Shown here: piece by piece, positions 8,135-16,914 of the stretch | Position numbering within the stretch: the first letter of the stretch is position 1 | Layout of the letters: each line of letters opens with the position of its first letter | Assembly (NCBI RefSeq): GCF_007860105.1 | Contig: NZ_SJPU01000003.1 | Coordinates: 186,001-250,000 of the forward strand | DNA from: Allorhodopirellula heiligendammensis | GTDB lineage: Bacteria; Planctomycetota; Planctomycetia; Pirellulales; Pirellulaceae | Length of the DNA: 64,000 nucleotides | Reading direction: 5' to 3' | The notes under the pieces: model-generated | Seen by the model: only the letters and a program-made list of their open reading frames with translations | Databases searched by the model: none | Told to the model about the DNA's origin: nothing | Position numbers and translations under genes: made by a program

Positions 8135-9772
8135 TTTCCGGCGGCGTGCTCGGCGTTCTTTGGTCTTGGCGGCTCGGGCCAGGGATTCAGCCTCGCGATA
8201 GCTGCGGACTTTCTCTGGATGAGCCATCGCCCAGGTGTCCGGAAGCAATTCGTCAAGGTCCGAATCGCCGCCGACAAGACGCCTCAGCACGTCATTGATA
8301 TACGCCCACATGTCCAAGTTGTGTCGGTGGGCACTGGCGGTCAACGTGTACAGCCGCGCCGCCACTTCACCGCCCGCCTCGCTGCCCAAGAACAACCAAT
8401 TCTTGCGACCGATCGTCAGTCGACGAAGATCACGCTCGGTGTCGTTGTTGTGGATCGGCAAGCCGCCATCCTCGGTAAACACGCTCAGTGGCTGCCACTG
8501 GTTCAGGGCGTAGCGAATCGCTTTGCCGATCGAGCTTTTGGGCAGGACGCGGTAATCGCCCGCCTGTTCATCCAGCCATAACTTGAATCGATCCAACAAC
8601 GGCACCGATCGCTCGCGACGAATCGCCAAACGGTCCTCGTCAGTCAATTCCGCGCAGGCGTCTTCGATATCGAAAAGCTCTCGATAAAACGATAACGCAT
8701 ATGCCGACCTTTTCGGATCATTTGATTTGGCCGCCTCAAACTTCCGACGCACGTGCGCATGACAACAACTCGCCACGATGCGATCCTTCGCGCCCAGGTA
8801 CACGCCATCGCTGACGCCATAAGCATCCACACACACGTAGCCTTCAAAGTCCGATAAGAACTTTGCCGGACCGTCGCGATCGGGCGTACCATGTTTTCGA
8901 GAAGTTTGAAAATCAAAAACGTTATACGGTGCATCCGGTCGCCCACGCGCAAGCCACATTCGCGCCGTACGCATCTTCCCGGGAAGCGAAGCGTCTTGCA
9001 GACGCACCGGCGTATCGTCCATGCCGATGATAGGACTGGCGATCAAGCGATCTCTCATCCGCGTGCACAGCGGCTCGATCAGATCGGCCGCCGCGGCCAG
9101 CAGGTCGACCTGCGTGCTGCGAGGGATCGTGACACCGGCACGTGCGAAGACATCTTCCATCCGGTACAGCGGCAAGTGATCGCAGAATTTTCCCAGGATG
9201 GTTTGAACCGTCACACCAAAGCCGTAGCGTGAACCAGAAAGCAGCGAAGCGGCGCCCGCGTCACTGCTCGGCGGCGGAGCGACCGTGACGGTTTCTTTGC
9301 ACTTGCCACAAGCTCGCTTGGGATAGTGCAGTTCATGCACGATCATCTTGCCAGGGACGAACTCCAACCGCTCGCGAATGTCGGTATCGATGACGGGCAT
9401 TTCTTCGCCACAGCACGGGCAGGCTCGCTCAGCCTCGGGAACGTCGATCGTTTGAACTTCACGAGGAAGATGCTCGGGGAAACGATCTGATTTGCTTCGC
9501 TTGCGGCGGCGGTAGGTGATCTCTTCCTCGAGATCATCGCCAGCTTCCCCGTTATCCGGCGCAGCGTATTGTGCTTGGTCAAAGAGAGTCAACTGCGAAT
9601 CATCGCCGGTGTGTCGCTCGCTTCGCTGGCCGTAAATGTATCGCTTGAGTTGTTCGACGTCTTGGCGAAGCGATTGACATTCAGACGATAGGGACGAGAT
9701 GACTTCGTCTTTTTGACGAAGCAGCGTGTGGCACGCTTCGATGCTGTCCGGTAGTGCGGCGTCGCTTGACAT
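8120..9772 (-). CDS. tnpC: IS66 transposase TnpC
   Basis: 550 residues. The N-terminus has a coiled coil (residues 15-45) followed by the ISC66 zinc-binding region CPCCGEEMPVI and CGKCKETV. The DDE catalytic region shows GMDDTPVRLQ, YVCVDAYGVSDG and HNNDTERDLRRL (second-domain Glu), all expected of an active IS66 transposase. Its stop codon lies 17 bp inside the left end of the element. No frameshift or stop is visible, so the element may be functional. Confidence 0.95.
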   Translation of the reverse strand: MSSDAALPDSIEACHTLLRQKDEVISSLSSECQSLRQDVEQLKRYIYGQRSERHTGDDSQLTLFDQAQYAAPDNGEAGDDLEEEITYRRRKRSKSDRFPEHLPREVQTIDVPEAERACPCCGEEMPVIDTDIRERLEFVPGKMIVHELHYPKRACGKCKETVTVAPPPSSDAGAASLLSGSRYGFGVTVQTILGKFCDHLPLYRMEDVFARAGVTIPRSTQVDLLAAAADLIEPLCTRMRDRLIASPIIGMDDTPVRLQDASLPGKMRTARMWLARGRPDAPYNVFDFQTSRKHGTPDRDGPAKFLSDFEGYVCVDAYGVSDGVYLGAKDRIVASCCHAHVRRKFEAAKSNDPKRSAYALSFYRELFDIEDACAELTDEDRLAIRRERSVPLLDRFKLWLDEQAGDYRVLPKSSIGKAIRYALNQWQPLSVFTEDGGLPIHNNDTERDLRRLTIGRKNWLFLGSEAGGEVAARLYTLTASAHRHNLDMWAYINDVLRRLVGGDSDLDELLPDTWAMAHPEKVRSYREAESLARAAKTKERRARRRKLARK

Positions 9773-9794
9773 GCCTCCGTTTTTACGAAATCAC

Positions 9795-9831
9795 AAAAAA
9801 ACGCAAGCCACCGAAGCCACTTGCGTTTTGA
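9795..9831. terminator. Hairpin between tnpB and tnpC
   Basis: ACGCAAG (9801-9807) pairs with CTTGCGT (9820-9826). The stem is flanked by A-run and T-run, so in either direction the RNA would be a stem followed by U residues. It lies in the 88-bp gap between tnpB and tnpC and could attenuate transcription into tnpC. Confidence 0.5.
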
Positions 9832-9860
9832 TTTTTCGAAAGAATTTGCAATCGCGTTCT

Positions 9861-10211
9861 TCAGGCTGCGGCGAAACGCTTGCGTCGTTTGGCAGACGCG
9901 ATGTCGATGCCCGACAGTAGCATCGACAATTTCACATGATCAATTTCCAGCGAAGTGCCTTCTCGCTGCAACGGACTGAGCTCAAACGTTCCACTCTCCA
10001 GACGCTTGTACCAAATTGCCAGTCCATCACGATCCCAAGCGAGTACCTTGACGCAATCACGACGCCGATTGAAAAACAGGAACAGGTGACCTGAGAGCAA
10101 TTCGACATCGAAGTGCTCGGCAACGATCCCGGAGAGTCCATTGAAACTCTTTCGCATGTCTGTCGGCTCGGTGAAGACGAAGATTCGCGCGGTTGAGGCG
10201 ACGGAAATCAC
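9861..10211 (-). CDS. tnpB: IS66 accessory protein TnpB (Orf2)
   Basis: 116 residues. RIFVFTEPTDMRKSFNGLSGIV and the later FFNRRRDCVKVLAWDRDG and FELSP segments are the IS66 Orf2 signature. TnpB is required for transposition of IS66 elements; its exact role is unclear. Its start overlaps the tnpA stop by 4 bp (10208-10211), implying translational coupling. Confidence 0.95.
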   Translation of the reverse strand: MISVASTARIFVFTEPTDMRKSFNGLSGIVAEHFDVELLSGHLFLFFNRRRDCVKVLAWDRDGLAIWYKRLESGTFELSPLQREGTSLEIDHVKLSMLLSGIDIASAKRRKRFAAA

Positions 10212-10528
10212 GACGGGCGAGCCTGGGAAGTCACCGCGATCGTTGCGGCAATGACTTTTCGGATCACTGCTTCGTCGAGTTGGACGTTGAGCTTGAGGGT
10301 CGCTCCGCCGGGCAGCACCAGATCAAGTTCATCGGTGTGCTGCAAATTGAGATTGACCGGGACGAAAGCGGGCGTCGCCCCAGTCGCCGCTGCGGCAAGC
10401 TTCTTCTTCCACTGATAGAAATTTGGGACCGAAACGTTCTCTGCCTGGCAAAACGCTTTGACGGTTAGTGAGCTAGCTTGATAGCGACTGAATCGCTCAG
10501 CCCAAACCTGACGACGAGACGGCAACAT
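10208..10528 (-). CDS. tnpA: IS66 accessory protein TnpA (Orf1, HTH)
   Basis: 106 residues. The N-terminal WAERFSRYQASSLTVKAFC and NVSVPNFYQWKKKL form the helix-turn-helix of IS66 Orf1 (IS3/Tn3-like HTH). The C-terminus is a short beta-rich tail (LVLPGGATLKL). First gene of the IS66 operon, starting about 70 bp inside the right inverted repeat. Confidence 0.93.
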   Translation of the reverse strand: MLPSRRQVWAERFSRYQASSLTVKAFCQAENVSVPNFYQWKKKLAAAATGATPAFVPVNLNLQHTDELDLVLPGGATLKLNVQLDEAVIRKVIAATIAVTSQARPS

Positions 10529-11291
10529 GTTGACCTCCTGGGTTCAAGAAAAACCGCCAACCTACCGACGCCCATTTTCATCCTCCCGCCGAACGCTTAC
10601 GCGTGAGGAACGTGTCGGACGATATTTTGAGCGTCTGGTTGTCTACTGGATCCGCTTCATTCGCCGGTGTGAGATCGTCGCTCATTCGCTCCAACTGCGC
10701 GACGGAAAGCGCACCGTCGGTGAAATTGATTTGCTGTTTCGTGATGAGCAGGGACGCCTGAATCACTGGGAACTTGCGTGCAAATTCTACCTCCAGCTTG
10801 ATGTGAGAGATGCGGCTGCCGCTGACTACATCGGCCCCAATGCAAACGACACACTCTGCAAAAAAGCCACGCGACTACTAGAGCATCAATTGCCTCTGGG
10901 GGACCGGTACTTCCCTGAAATTGAGGTGCGAGAAGCGTTCGTGAAGGGCCGGATCTTTTATCATTGGCAGACCGGCTCGAAGGTGTCACTTCCGGTCGAG
11001 CTGGCCACAGATCATCTCGCGGCACGATGGTTACGGACGCGAGAGGTTCCTGAGTTCCTTCGCACCCGTCACCAACGTTACCGAATCCTCCGCAAACCCT
11101 TTTGGCTCGCAGACGACGTCGCCGATCCATTTGACGAAGATATTCTGACCACTGATGACGCTGCAAAAGTCATCCAGAACCACTTTCGCCATCGCCAAAC
11201 CCCGATTTTGATCAGTGGATTTCGCGACATCACGTCACCGGTGAGTGAGTCCGAGCGATGGTTCATTGTGCCCAACCAATGGCCGCACTGA
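10527..11291 (+). pseudogene. DUF1853 gene, 5' end replaced by IS66 sequence (chimeric ORF)
   Basis: The native part begins at about 10601, just outside IS66, with REERVGRYFERLVVYWI. It continues through the DUF1853 core, with GEIDLLFRDEQG, HWELACKFYL and PILISGF as landmarks. DUF1853 proteins have an endonuclease-like fold (E...D...E-x-K pattern) and unknown function. The ORF is open back to an ATG at 10527, so its first 25 residues are read from the antisense of the IS end. The native N-terminus (roughly 20-40 residues) is missing. It might be expressed as a fusion from the IS or be dead. Confidence 0.7.
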
Positions 11292-11689
11292 GCAGCGTGT
11301 GAGTATCGCCGACGAGGAGAAGTTAGCCGTGTCTTCACACGGCTCCCCTCTGCAACAACGGCATGAACCGGGTCATCAATGGAATCAAGAAAGGGTGCAT
11401 CCGGGGTGATCGTGGGTTGCGTAGAGGCGAGCCTGGGCCGCGGGATTTTCACGGCATGTCGGTGGCGTCCGAAATCTTTGTCAGGCTGATGCAACTGTGG
11501 TAGGATCGTTTCGCCGGGAGAAGCGGAAGCGAGTTCTGCTGGGAAGCAACTTGCCGAGGAATATCTCGGTCGGGGTGAACCGAAAGGTGCCTTCACATGG
11601 CGGCGGCTGTGTCCGCCGTCAGCGTTACTTCTGAGACGGCATCGCTCATCTCGGACGCCACCGCGATGCCTCCAAAATCCAACATGCTG
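11292..11689. other. Non-coding remnant region between DUF1853 and the sulfatase relic
   Basis: About 400 bp with no convincing reading frame; a 329-codon antisense ORF across 11078-12067 is rejected as a shadow. It contains, at 11612-11690, a segment resembling 32945-33020 (shared core ATCTCGGAYGCCAC-GCGAT then A-rich), which suggests a dispersed repeat. CCGTGTCTTCACACGG at 11327-11342 forms a small hairpin. Confidence 0.4.
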
Positions 11690-12181
11690 GATTTTTCCAC
11701 GATAAACCCGGATGGACCTTTTATTCCCGTGCATGCAGCGTGATCCGCAAAGGCGACTCCCAGCTGATCCAGTGTTTGACGGACGGTTCGCGGATATGGT
11801 CACATCCGGTTCTATCCGAAAGATCGCCATGAGATTTTTCGTTCCGCAAAGGCAGAGACGCCGGTCGGAATTGTTTGCGGAAGGTGCTTCCGACTTCCTG
11901 TCGAATGAATATCGCCTGGAACGAGCGATTCGTTTTTTAGATTCGCGACCCGACAAACCGCTCTGCCTGAGCACTACTTCGCCCAACAAGACATCACGCC
12001 ACCGAAATTGCCAGCGGACCTGCGAAACGTCGAAGAACGCCAAGTCGGATATGACTACGTCGACCAAGCAAAGATGCCGAGAGAACGAATAACGCGACAG
12101 ATGCAGGCAATGACCGGAATCGACCGCATGATGGGTGAACTTGGTGACAAGCCGAACAAAGACGCCGGGGCGACAGACTAG
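11690..12181 (+). pseudogene. Scrambled sulfatase relic
   Basis: Three short stretches of sulfatase-like sequence lie in different frames and in the wrong order. At about 11713-11790 the translation YSRACSVIRKGDSQLIQCL resembles the C-terminal part of sulfatases (R-A-I-R-K-G-D-W-K-L-I). Then, at about 11876-11975, comes SDFLSNEYRLERAIRFLDSR followed by DKPLCLS. After a frameshift/deletion the next stretch is EHYFAQQDITPPKLPADLRN, then RQVGYDYVDQ and RQMQAMTGIDRMMGEL up to TAG near 12179-12181; both belong to the central part. The formylglycine motif is absent. It is a rearranged gene remnant. Confidence 0.6.
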
Positions 12182-12297
12182 TTGCCGATTGATTTACGAA
12201 CCCAACCTGCTCGTGAGTCACTTCATTTCGCACCTCACTCGCGCTTCGGGTCAAGATTTTTGCATTCGGATAGCGCAGGCACGAACTCAGCAGGCTG

Positions 12298-13344
12298 CTA
12301 GGCCACGACGGCACCCTGGCAACTCGATCCGCAACCGGCTGTGCAGCCGAAGCAATGTCGGCCTGTTTGTACGGGACGATTCATAAGTTGGTCAGCGTCG
12401 AATTCGGATATGTGTTGAGGAAGGTCGCCAGACAATCCCATCTGCAGCATCTGGTTGAAGTCGCAATCAAACAGACGACCCTGCCAATCGACCGAGACCA
12501 TCGTGCGACACATTACACCCTCCACGGTGACGGGGTTGAAACTGTCGATCAACTTTTGCAAATACTCGTCGAGCTGATCGTTGCGTAGCAGGTCGTCGAG
12601 AAAGCGACTGATAGGCAAATTGGTGATTGTGTGCAGCTCGGAAAAAACGATGTCGTACCGCGCCGCTAACTCGGTGCGGTACACGTCTTCGAGCTTACCT
12701 TGGGATGGCGGCAGCGATGTACCGGTTGGATTGTAAACAAGCGTCAACTTGCGTCCAGAATTTGGGTGGCCGTAACCGAGTGCATTGAGCCGTCGCAGCG
12801 CCGCGATCGAGCTTCGAAACACGCCATCACCTCGCTGGCTATCACAGTTCTCTTCCATGTAGCAGGGCAGAGAGGCAACCACCTCGACGTTGTGTTCGGC
12901 CAGGAATTCGGGTAAGTCCTTAAAGCCATTCGCCATGAGGATCGTCAAGTTGCACCGGTCAATCACGCGGCGTCCTAGCTTGTGCGCCTCTTCAACGAGC
13001 CAGCGGAAATTCGGGTTCATCTCCGGTGCGCCACCAGTGATGTCTAGCGTCGGAATGTCATTATTTGCAAGGACATCCATGATGGCTTGAGCAGTTTCTC
13101 GTGTCATGCTCTCGCGACGATCGGGGCCGGCATCGACGTGGCAATGGGTGCATGTTTGATTGCACAGCTTTCCGACATTTATCTGCAGGACCTCAATGCC
13201 GATGGCATGCAGGGGCGGCAATCCACTGTGTTGTAATTGCTGGTTGAAGTACGGCTGTCGAGGGTTCGTCTCACCGTCGAGAATTTCTCGCTGCCTAGCT
13301 GCGTTGGCGAGTTCGCTTTTCTGTCGTAGCAGTGATAATTGCAT
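12298..13344 (-). CDS. arsS: ArsS-like radical SAM protein (arsenosugar biosynthesis)
   Basis: 348 residues. The radical SAM cluster motif CNQTCTHCH has Cys61, 65 and 68, and the C-terminus has a Cys-rich tail (CFGCTAGCGSSCQG) as in the ArsS/DUF3641 family. Family knowledge: ArsS adds a 5'-deoxyadenosyl group to dimethylarsenite on the way to arsenosugars and is paired with ArsM, as here. Start at 13344 was preferred over 13371 because AGGA lies 7 bp upstream of that ATG. It is the last gene of the run oxidoreductase, arsM, arsS; 87 bp separate it from arsM. Confidence 0.85.
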   Translation of the reverse strand: MQLSLLRQKSELANAARQREILDGETNPRQPYFNQQLQHSGLPPLHAIGIEVLQINVGKLCNQTCTHCHVDAGPDRRESMTRETAQAIMDVLANNDIPTLDITGGAPEMNPNFRWLVEEAHKLGRRVIDRCNLTILMANGFKDLPEFLAEHNVEVVASLPCYMEENCDSQRGDGVFRSSIAALRRLNALGYGHPNSGRKLTLVYNPTGTSLPPSQGKLEDVYRTELAARYDIVFSELHTITNLPISRFLDDLLRNDQLDEYLQKLIDSFNPVTVEGVMCRTMVSVDWQGRLFDCDFNQMLQMGLSGDLPQHISEFDADQLMNRPVQTGRHCFGCTAGCGSSCQGAVVA

Positions 13345-13431
13345 GTTGATTCCTGTGCAGAGCCGAGGCATCCAGCCTGGGACGATTGATGATTTTCAAA
13401 GAATACGGGCTGGAAGCCGAGGCGAGGTTCG

Positions 13432-14607
13432 CTAGCAGCACGGTCCATCGTCGCTACAACCATGACCAGCATCCGTCGTCGCATCGTACTCAAGGCCCTT
13501 GGTCTCTCGTGGATGTCGTCGCGCGTGGCGTTTGCAGTCAAAGGGCTTCGCGGTTTCCAACGAAATCATCTCACGAGGCTCGATCGCGTCGAACATCTCT
13601 GCGTACGGCGATTGTTGAAGCAAGTTGAACGTCTTGTCGCACACGGCCATTCGCTCACCGCGATAGTAGGTGTGGCCGTCATCATCTTCAACCTTCCTAA
13701 AGGGCCCGCGGTACGAGACTGCTTGCCCACGCTCCCAGCACGGACCGTGCTTGCCTTTGTATGCGACAACGGTGACTGAGCGAAACTCGATGCCCTCGAC
13801 AGTCCGCCAGGGCTCGCTTTGCCGTTTGACAATTTCAATACCATGAAAGCCTGCAGCCTCGAACGCTTTCAGAAATTCGTCCTCGCGAAATGCGCCGGTG
13901 ATGCACCCTGACCAGAGATCCGGGTCTTGCTGCAAACGCTCAGGGACGTTTTCATCGCTAACAATATCACTGATCGCCGCGCGACCTCCGCGACGCAACA
14001 CGCGAAAGATTTCAGCAAACAGTTGTCGGCGATCCTGCTGGCGGACGAGGTTCAAAACGCAGTTCGACAGGACACAGTCGATGGAGTCGTCGGCAATGAG
14101 CGGTTGTTGACGCCGCAGACGTTCTTCAACATGTCGCAGCGACAGGTATCCCACCGGATCGTGTATGGGGCGTTCAGATAACTCGGCGGCCAGCTGATCG
14201 AGATCGAGGCCTAGATCTTGGATCAGTCCGTAGCGAAAATCAACGTTCGCAAAGCCTAGTTTGTCAGCGACAGCGGGCGCATGCTTGCGGGCGAGGCCGA
14301 GCATCTCGGCATTGCAGTCGACACCGATCACGCGTCCTTCACGGCCGACGACTTGGGCGGCGATATAACACAACTTGCCACCGCCACTGCCCAAATCGAG
14401 CACCGTTTCTCCAGAGCGAATGAAGGGCGTGGGGTCCCCGCATCCATAATCCCGCTCGATGATCTCTTGAGGGATGACGTCGAGTAGCTCCGTCGAGTAC
14501 TGGACGGGGCAGCAGAGCGCAGGCTCGACCGCGTGAGCGGCAGCGGCGTACCGCTGATAGACAGAGGATTCAGGCGGCTGGGCATCGGTGATCGTCATGG
14601 GTTCCAT
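13432..14607 (-). CDS. arsM: Arsenite S-adenosylmethyltransferase, ArsM-like
   Basis: 391 residues. The SAM-binding motif VLDLGSGGGKLCYIAAQVVG lies at about residues 70-88, then GVDCNAEML. Cysteines that could bind As(III) appear as ALCCPVQYS near residue 31, SNCVLNLV near 185 and SGCITGAF near 238; ArsM enzymes use three conserved cysteines. The C-terminus ends in further Cys (CSDDGPCC). Together with the adjacent ArsS-like enzyme it should methylate arsenite as a precursor of arsenosugars. The length exceeds minimal ArsM, as is usual for ArsS-linked versions. A second ATG at 14598 is possible. Confidence 0.83.
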   Translation of the reverse strand: MEPMTITDAQPPESSVYQRYAAAAHAVEPALCCPVQYSTELLDVIPQEIIERDYGCGDPTPFIRSGETVLDLGSGGGKLCYIAAQVVGREGRVIGVDCNAEMLGLARKHAPAVADKLGFANVDFRYGLIQDLGLDLDQLAAELSERPIHDPVGYLSLRHVEERLRRQQPLIADDSIDCVLSNCVLNLVRQQDRRQLFAEIFRVLRRGGRAAISDIVSDENVPERLQQDPDLWSGCITGAFREDEFLKAFEAAGFHGIEIVKRQSEPWRTVEGIEFRSVTVVAYKGKHGPCWERGQAVSYRGPFRKVEDDDGHTYYRGERMAVCDKTFNLLQQSPYAEMFDAIEPREMISLETAKPFDCKRHARRHPRETKGLEYDATTDAGHGCSDDGPCC

Positions 14608-14794
14608 ATTACCGACTTTCGTGAGGACGCGAGCGACAAAGTAGCCACTGAACGGTTTTTCGGCGTTCGTCGAGGAGGACGCTCAACGGAGAGAATTCTT
14701 ACAAAGTTTAGCGGACTTTTTCATAGCGAATCGTCCAGCTTGTCAGTTGGGCCGATTGAGGCGCTGAGCCAGAGCGTAAACAGCGCCGCTGCAA

Positions 14795-16363
14795 CTAACG
14801 AGTCCAAGCTAGCCACTTATGGAACGCCGCTTTGACAAATGGGGTCAATCGCGTGCGGCTGTATTGGTCTCCTAGTTTCCGAATTGCCTCGGCTTGCGTG
14901 GGATACGGGTGAATGCTGTTGCCGATTTTTGCCAGACCTAAGCCGTGGGTCATGGCTAGGGTGATCTCCGAAATCATGTCGCCAGCGTTGCGGGCAACGA
15001 TCGTCGCACCCAGGATTTGGTCGCTCCCCTGCTTGGTATGCACTTTTACGAAACCTTCATCATCACCTTCTAAAATGGCGCGATCGACGTCGCTGAAGTG
15101 CTGAACGTAGGTGTCCAGTTCGATCCCCTGTTCAATCGCCTCGTGTTCATAGAGTCCGACGTGAGCGATCTCCGGCGACGTGTAAGTGGACCACGGAATC
15201 GTTAGGTCACTCGACTTTTTACGCCCTTTGAACAGCGTATTTTGAATCACGATCCGAGCCATGAAGTCGGCTGCGTGCGTGAACTGATAGGGAGAGCAAA
15301 TATCACCGGCCGCATAGATGCGCGCGTTCGTCGTTTGCATGTGATCGTTGACTGTGACGCCCTTTTCATTGTATTCAACGTTAACCGCGTCAAGGTTCAA
15401 GCCTTCAACGTTGGGCGCCCGGCCGACTGCGATGAGAAGTTGATCGATCGGTTCGTCATACCTCTTGCTATGTGACTCGACGGTCAGCCGAATTCCACCA
15501 CCGCTTTTAATTTCAAGCTTCCGTCCGCAGCAAAGCAATTTCACACCATCGTGCAACATCGCCTGCTGGACAATCGCTGCGGCTTGGCGGTCCTCGCGGG
15601 GCAAAACACCGTGCTCCGACTCAACCAGAAGTACCTCGCTGCCGAGTTGTGCAAACGTTTGAGCCAACTCGCAGCCGATCGGACCGGCGCCAACAATGCC
15701 CAATCGTTGCGGTAGCTCGGTTAGTGAGAAGACGGTTTCGTTGGTTAGGTAGTCAACACTCTCCAGTCCAGGGATTGGCGGTGCCGCCGCGCGTGCTCCG
15801 GTCGCGATGACTGCGCGTTTGAACTTCAGTTTTGTGCCATCGACATCGACGGTGCTCGAATCGTCAAAGCGGGCTTGTCCGAAATAGACATCGACCCCCA
15901 GATCGCGAAAACGGGCTGCCGAGTCGTTGTGACTGATGTGGGCACGAAGCCGTCGCATCCGTTCCATCACTTTGGTGAAGTCAACCCTCACATCATCGGG
16001 GACGTTGACACCGAACCTGCCAGCATTCTTCACTGCCGCAGCGACGCGTGCGGCGCTGATCATCCCTTTGGACGGCACGCAGCCGACGTTGAGGCAGTCG
16101 CCGCCCATCATACTACGTTCGACCAGCGCGACCTTTGCACCGAGTCCGGCTGCACCCACCGCAGTAACCAGCCCCGCCGTACCCGCGCCGATGACAACTA
16201 GATTGTACCGAGCATCGGGCGTGGGGTTCTTCCACTCGGTGGGATGAACGTTCCCTACGAGATTACGGTTGAACTCATCGTTGGGGCGAGTTTGAGGAAA
16301 CCCCTGGAGAACTGGCTCATCAACAACGGCTGCGTTCGAATCTCGGATCATTGGGAAAGTCAT
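14795..16363 (-). CDS. FAD-dependent pyridine nucleotide-disulfide oxidoreductase (mercuric reductase-like)
   Basis: 522 residues. The FAD-binding VVIGAGTAGLV lies at about residue 54 and the redox disulfide GGDCLNVGCVPSK at about 87-99. NAD(P)-binding GIVGAGPIGCELAQ, the second FAD motif IYAAGDIC and the C-terminal dimer interface HPYPTQAEA complete the fold. It belongs to the class I flavoprotein disulfide reductases annotated as mercuric reductase, but lacks a heavy-metal-associated N-terminal domain and the C-terminal vicinal Cys pair of MerA. Position upstream of arsM and arsS suggests redox chemistry on arsenic or thiols; this is inference. Confidence 0.82.
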   Translation of the reverse strand: MTFPMIRDSNAAVVDEPVLQGFPQTRPNDEFNRNLVGNVHPTEWKNPTPDARYNLVVIGAGTAGLVTAVGAAGLGAKVALVERSMMGGDCLNVGCVPSKGMISAARVAAAVKNAGRFGVNVPDDVRVDFTKVMERMRRLRAHISHNDSAARFRDLGVDVYFGQARFDDSSTVDVDGTKLKFKRAVIATGARAAAPPIPGLESVDYLTNETVFSLTELPQRLGIVGAGPIGCELAQTFAQLGSEVLLVESEHGVLPREDRQAAAIVQQAMLHDGVKLLCCGRKLEIKSGGGIRLTVESHSKRYDEPIDQLLIAVGRAPNVEGLNLDAVNVEYNEKGVTVNDHMQTTNARIYAAGDICSPYQFTHAADFMARIVIQNTLFKGRKKSSDLTIPWSTYTSPEIAHVGLYEHEAIEQGIELDTYVQHFSDVDRAILEGDDEGFVKVHTKQGSDQILGATIVARNAGDMISEITLAMTHGLGLAKIGNSIHPYPTQAEAIRKLGDQYSRTRLTPFVKAAFHKWLAWTR

Positions 16364-16644
16364 GCTTTTCTATCGAGGTTGTTGGTTCTGAATGCTGTCG
16401 AAGGTCAGCGACGCTGGCCCGCCTTCCAGCGTCGATTTCAACGCGATCGGAGAGTGAGCTGCAAATTCCGTGACTTTACTTGCCAGTGGTTTGGAATCGT
16501 TAGCGTACCCGCGCTCTCGAGGTGTGCCCAATCCAGTTATCGTCGACGAACCCCAGAGCTCCGTCAGGGGATGCCGCAAAGCTGGCATTTCAGCTCAACG
16601 CAATCACAGCGGTACGACAAAAATGGTCTTCCGTAAAAGCCCAG

Positions 16645-16899
16645 CTAGCGTGATTCCAGTAACTTCTGAATACGCTGCCTCGCTTCGATGGGAAGTTTGA
16701 CCGATGAGACATTTGCTGGGAGTGGCCCCTGATCACGTTCATCCAGGATGCGCTTGCGCAGCACCAGTTGGTCACGGCGAAATGCGGCGCAAAGCCGGCA
16801 CATGCTCAAGCGCATCCAGACCGACAAGCGTCGACGCAGTGGCAGCGGGCGATCGAGGGATTGGGAGACCAGCTTGGTCGTTTCTTTGCAGGACAGCAT
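16645..16899 (-). CDS. Small anti-sigma-like (zf-HC2-type) protein
   Basis: 84 residues, starting 15 bp after the ECF sigma stop. The sequence CKETTKLVSQSLDRPL, a basic region, then MCRLCAAF is the shape of the short zinc-finger anti-sigma-like proteins next to ECF sigma factors. The usual His of the HC2 motif is not obvious (MRLSMCRLC). There is no membrane segment. It probably modulates the adjacent sigma factor; this follows from context. Confidence 0.6.
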   Translation of the reverse strand: MLSCKETTKLVSQSLDRPLPLRRRLSVWMRLSMCRLCAAFRRDQLVLRKRILDERDQGPLPANVSSVKLPIEARQRIQKLLESR

Positions 16900-16914
16900 G
16901 ACGGCGGAGCCAAA

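Larger units (their letters stand above)
8103..10600 (-). mobile_element. IS66-family insertion sequence, complete
   Basis: 2,498 bp bounded by inverted repeats starting GTAAGCGTTCGGC (13/13 match at 8103-8115 and 10588-10600), the characteristic IS66 terminus. It encodes tnpA, tnpB and tnpC on the minus strand. IS66 elements normally make 8-bp target duplications, but the flanks differ: GATCAAAC (8095-8102) on the left and GCGTGAGG (10601-10608) on the right. It interrupts a GNAT gene on the left and a DUF1853 gene on the right, which fits deletion or recombination next to the element after insertion. Confidence 0.93.

Noticed and set aside
8095-10608. 8-bp target duplication around IS66
   Set aside because: GATCAAAC and GCGTGAGG do not match.
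11078-12067. 329-codon minus-strand ORF
   Set aside because: It overlaps the real end of DUF1853 and the sulfatase relic, and its Arg/Ser-rich translation carries no motif.
16370-16588. 72-codon minus-strand ORF between the oxidoreductase and the anti-sigma-like gene
   Set aside because: It could be a small protein, but no motif, RBS or partner supports it.
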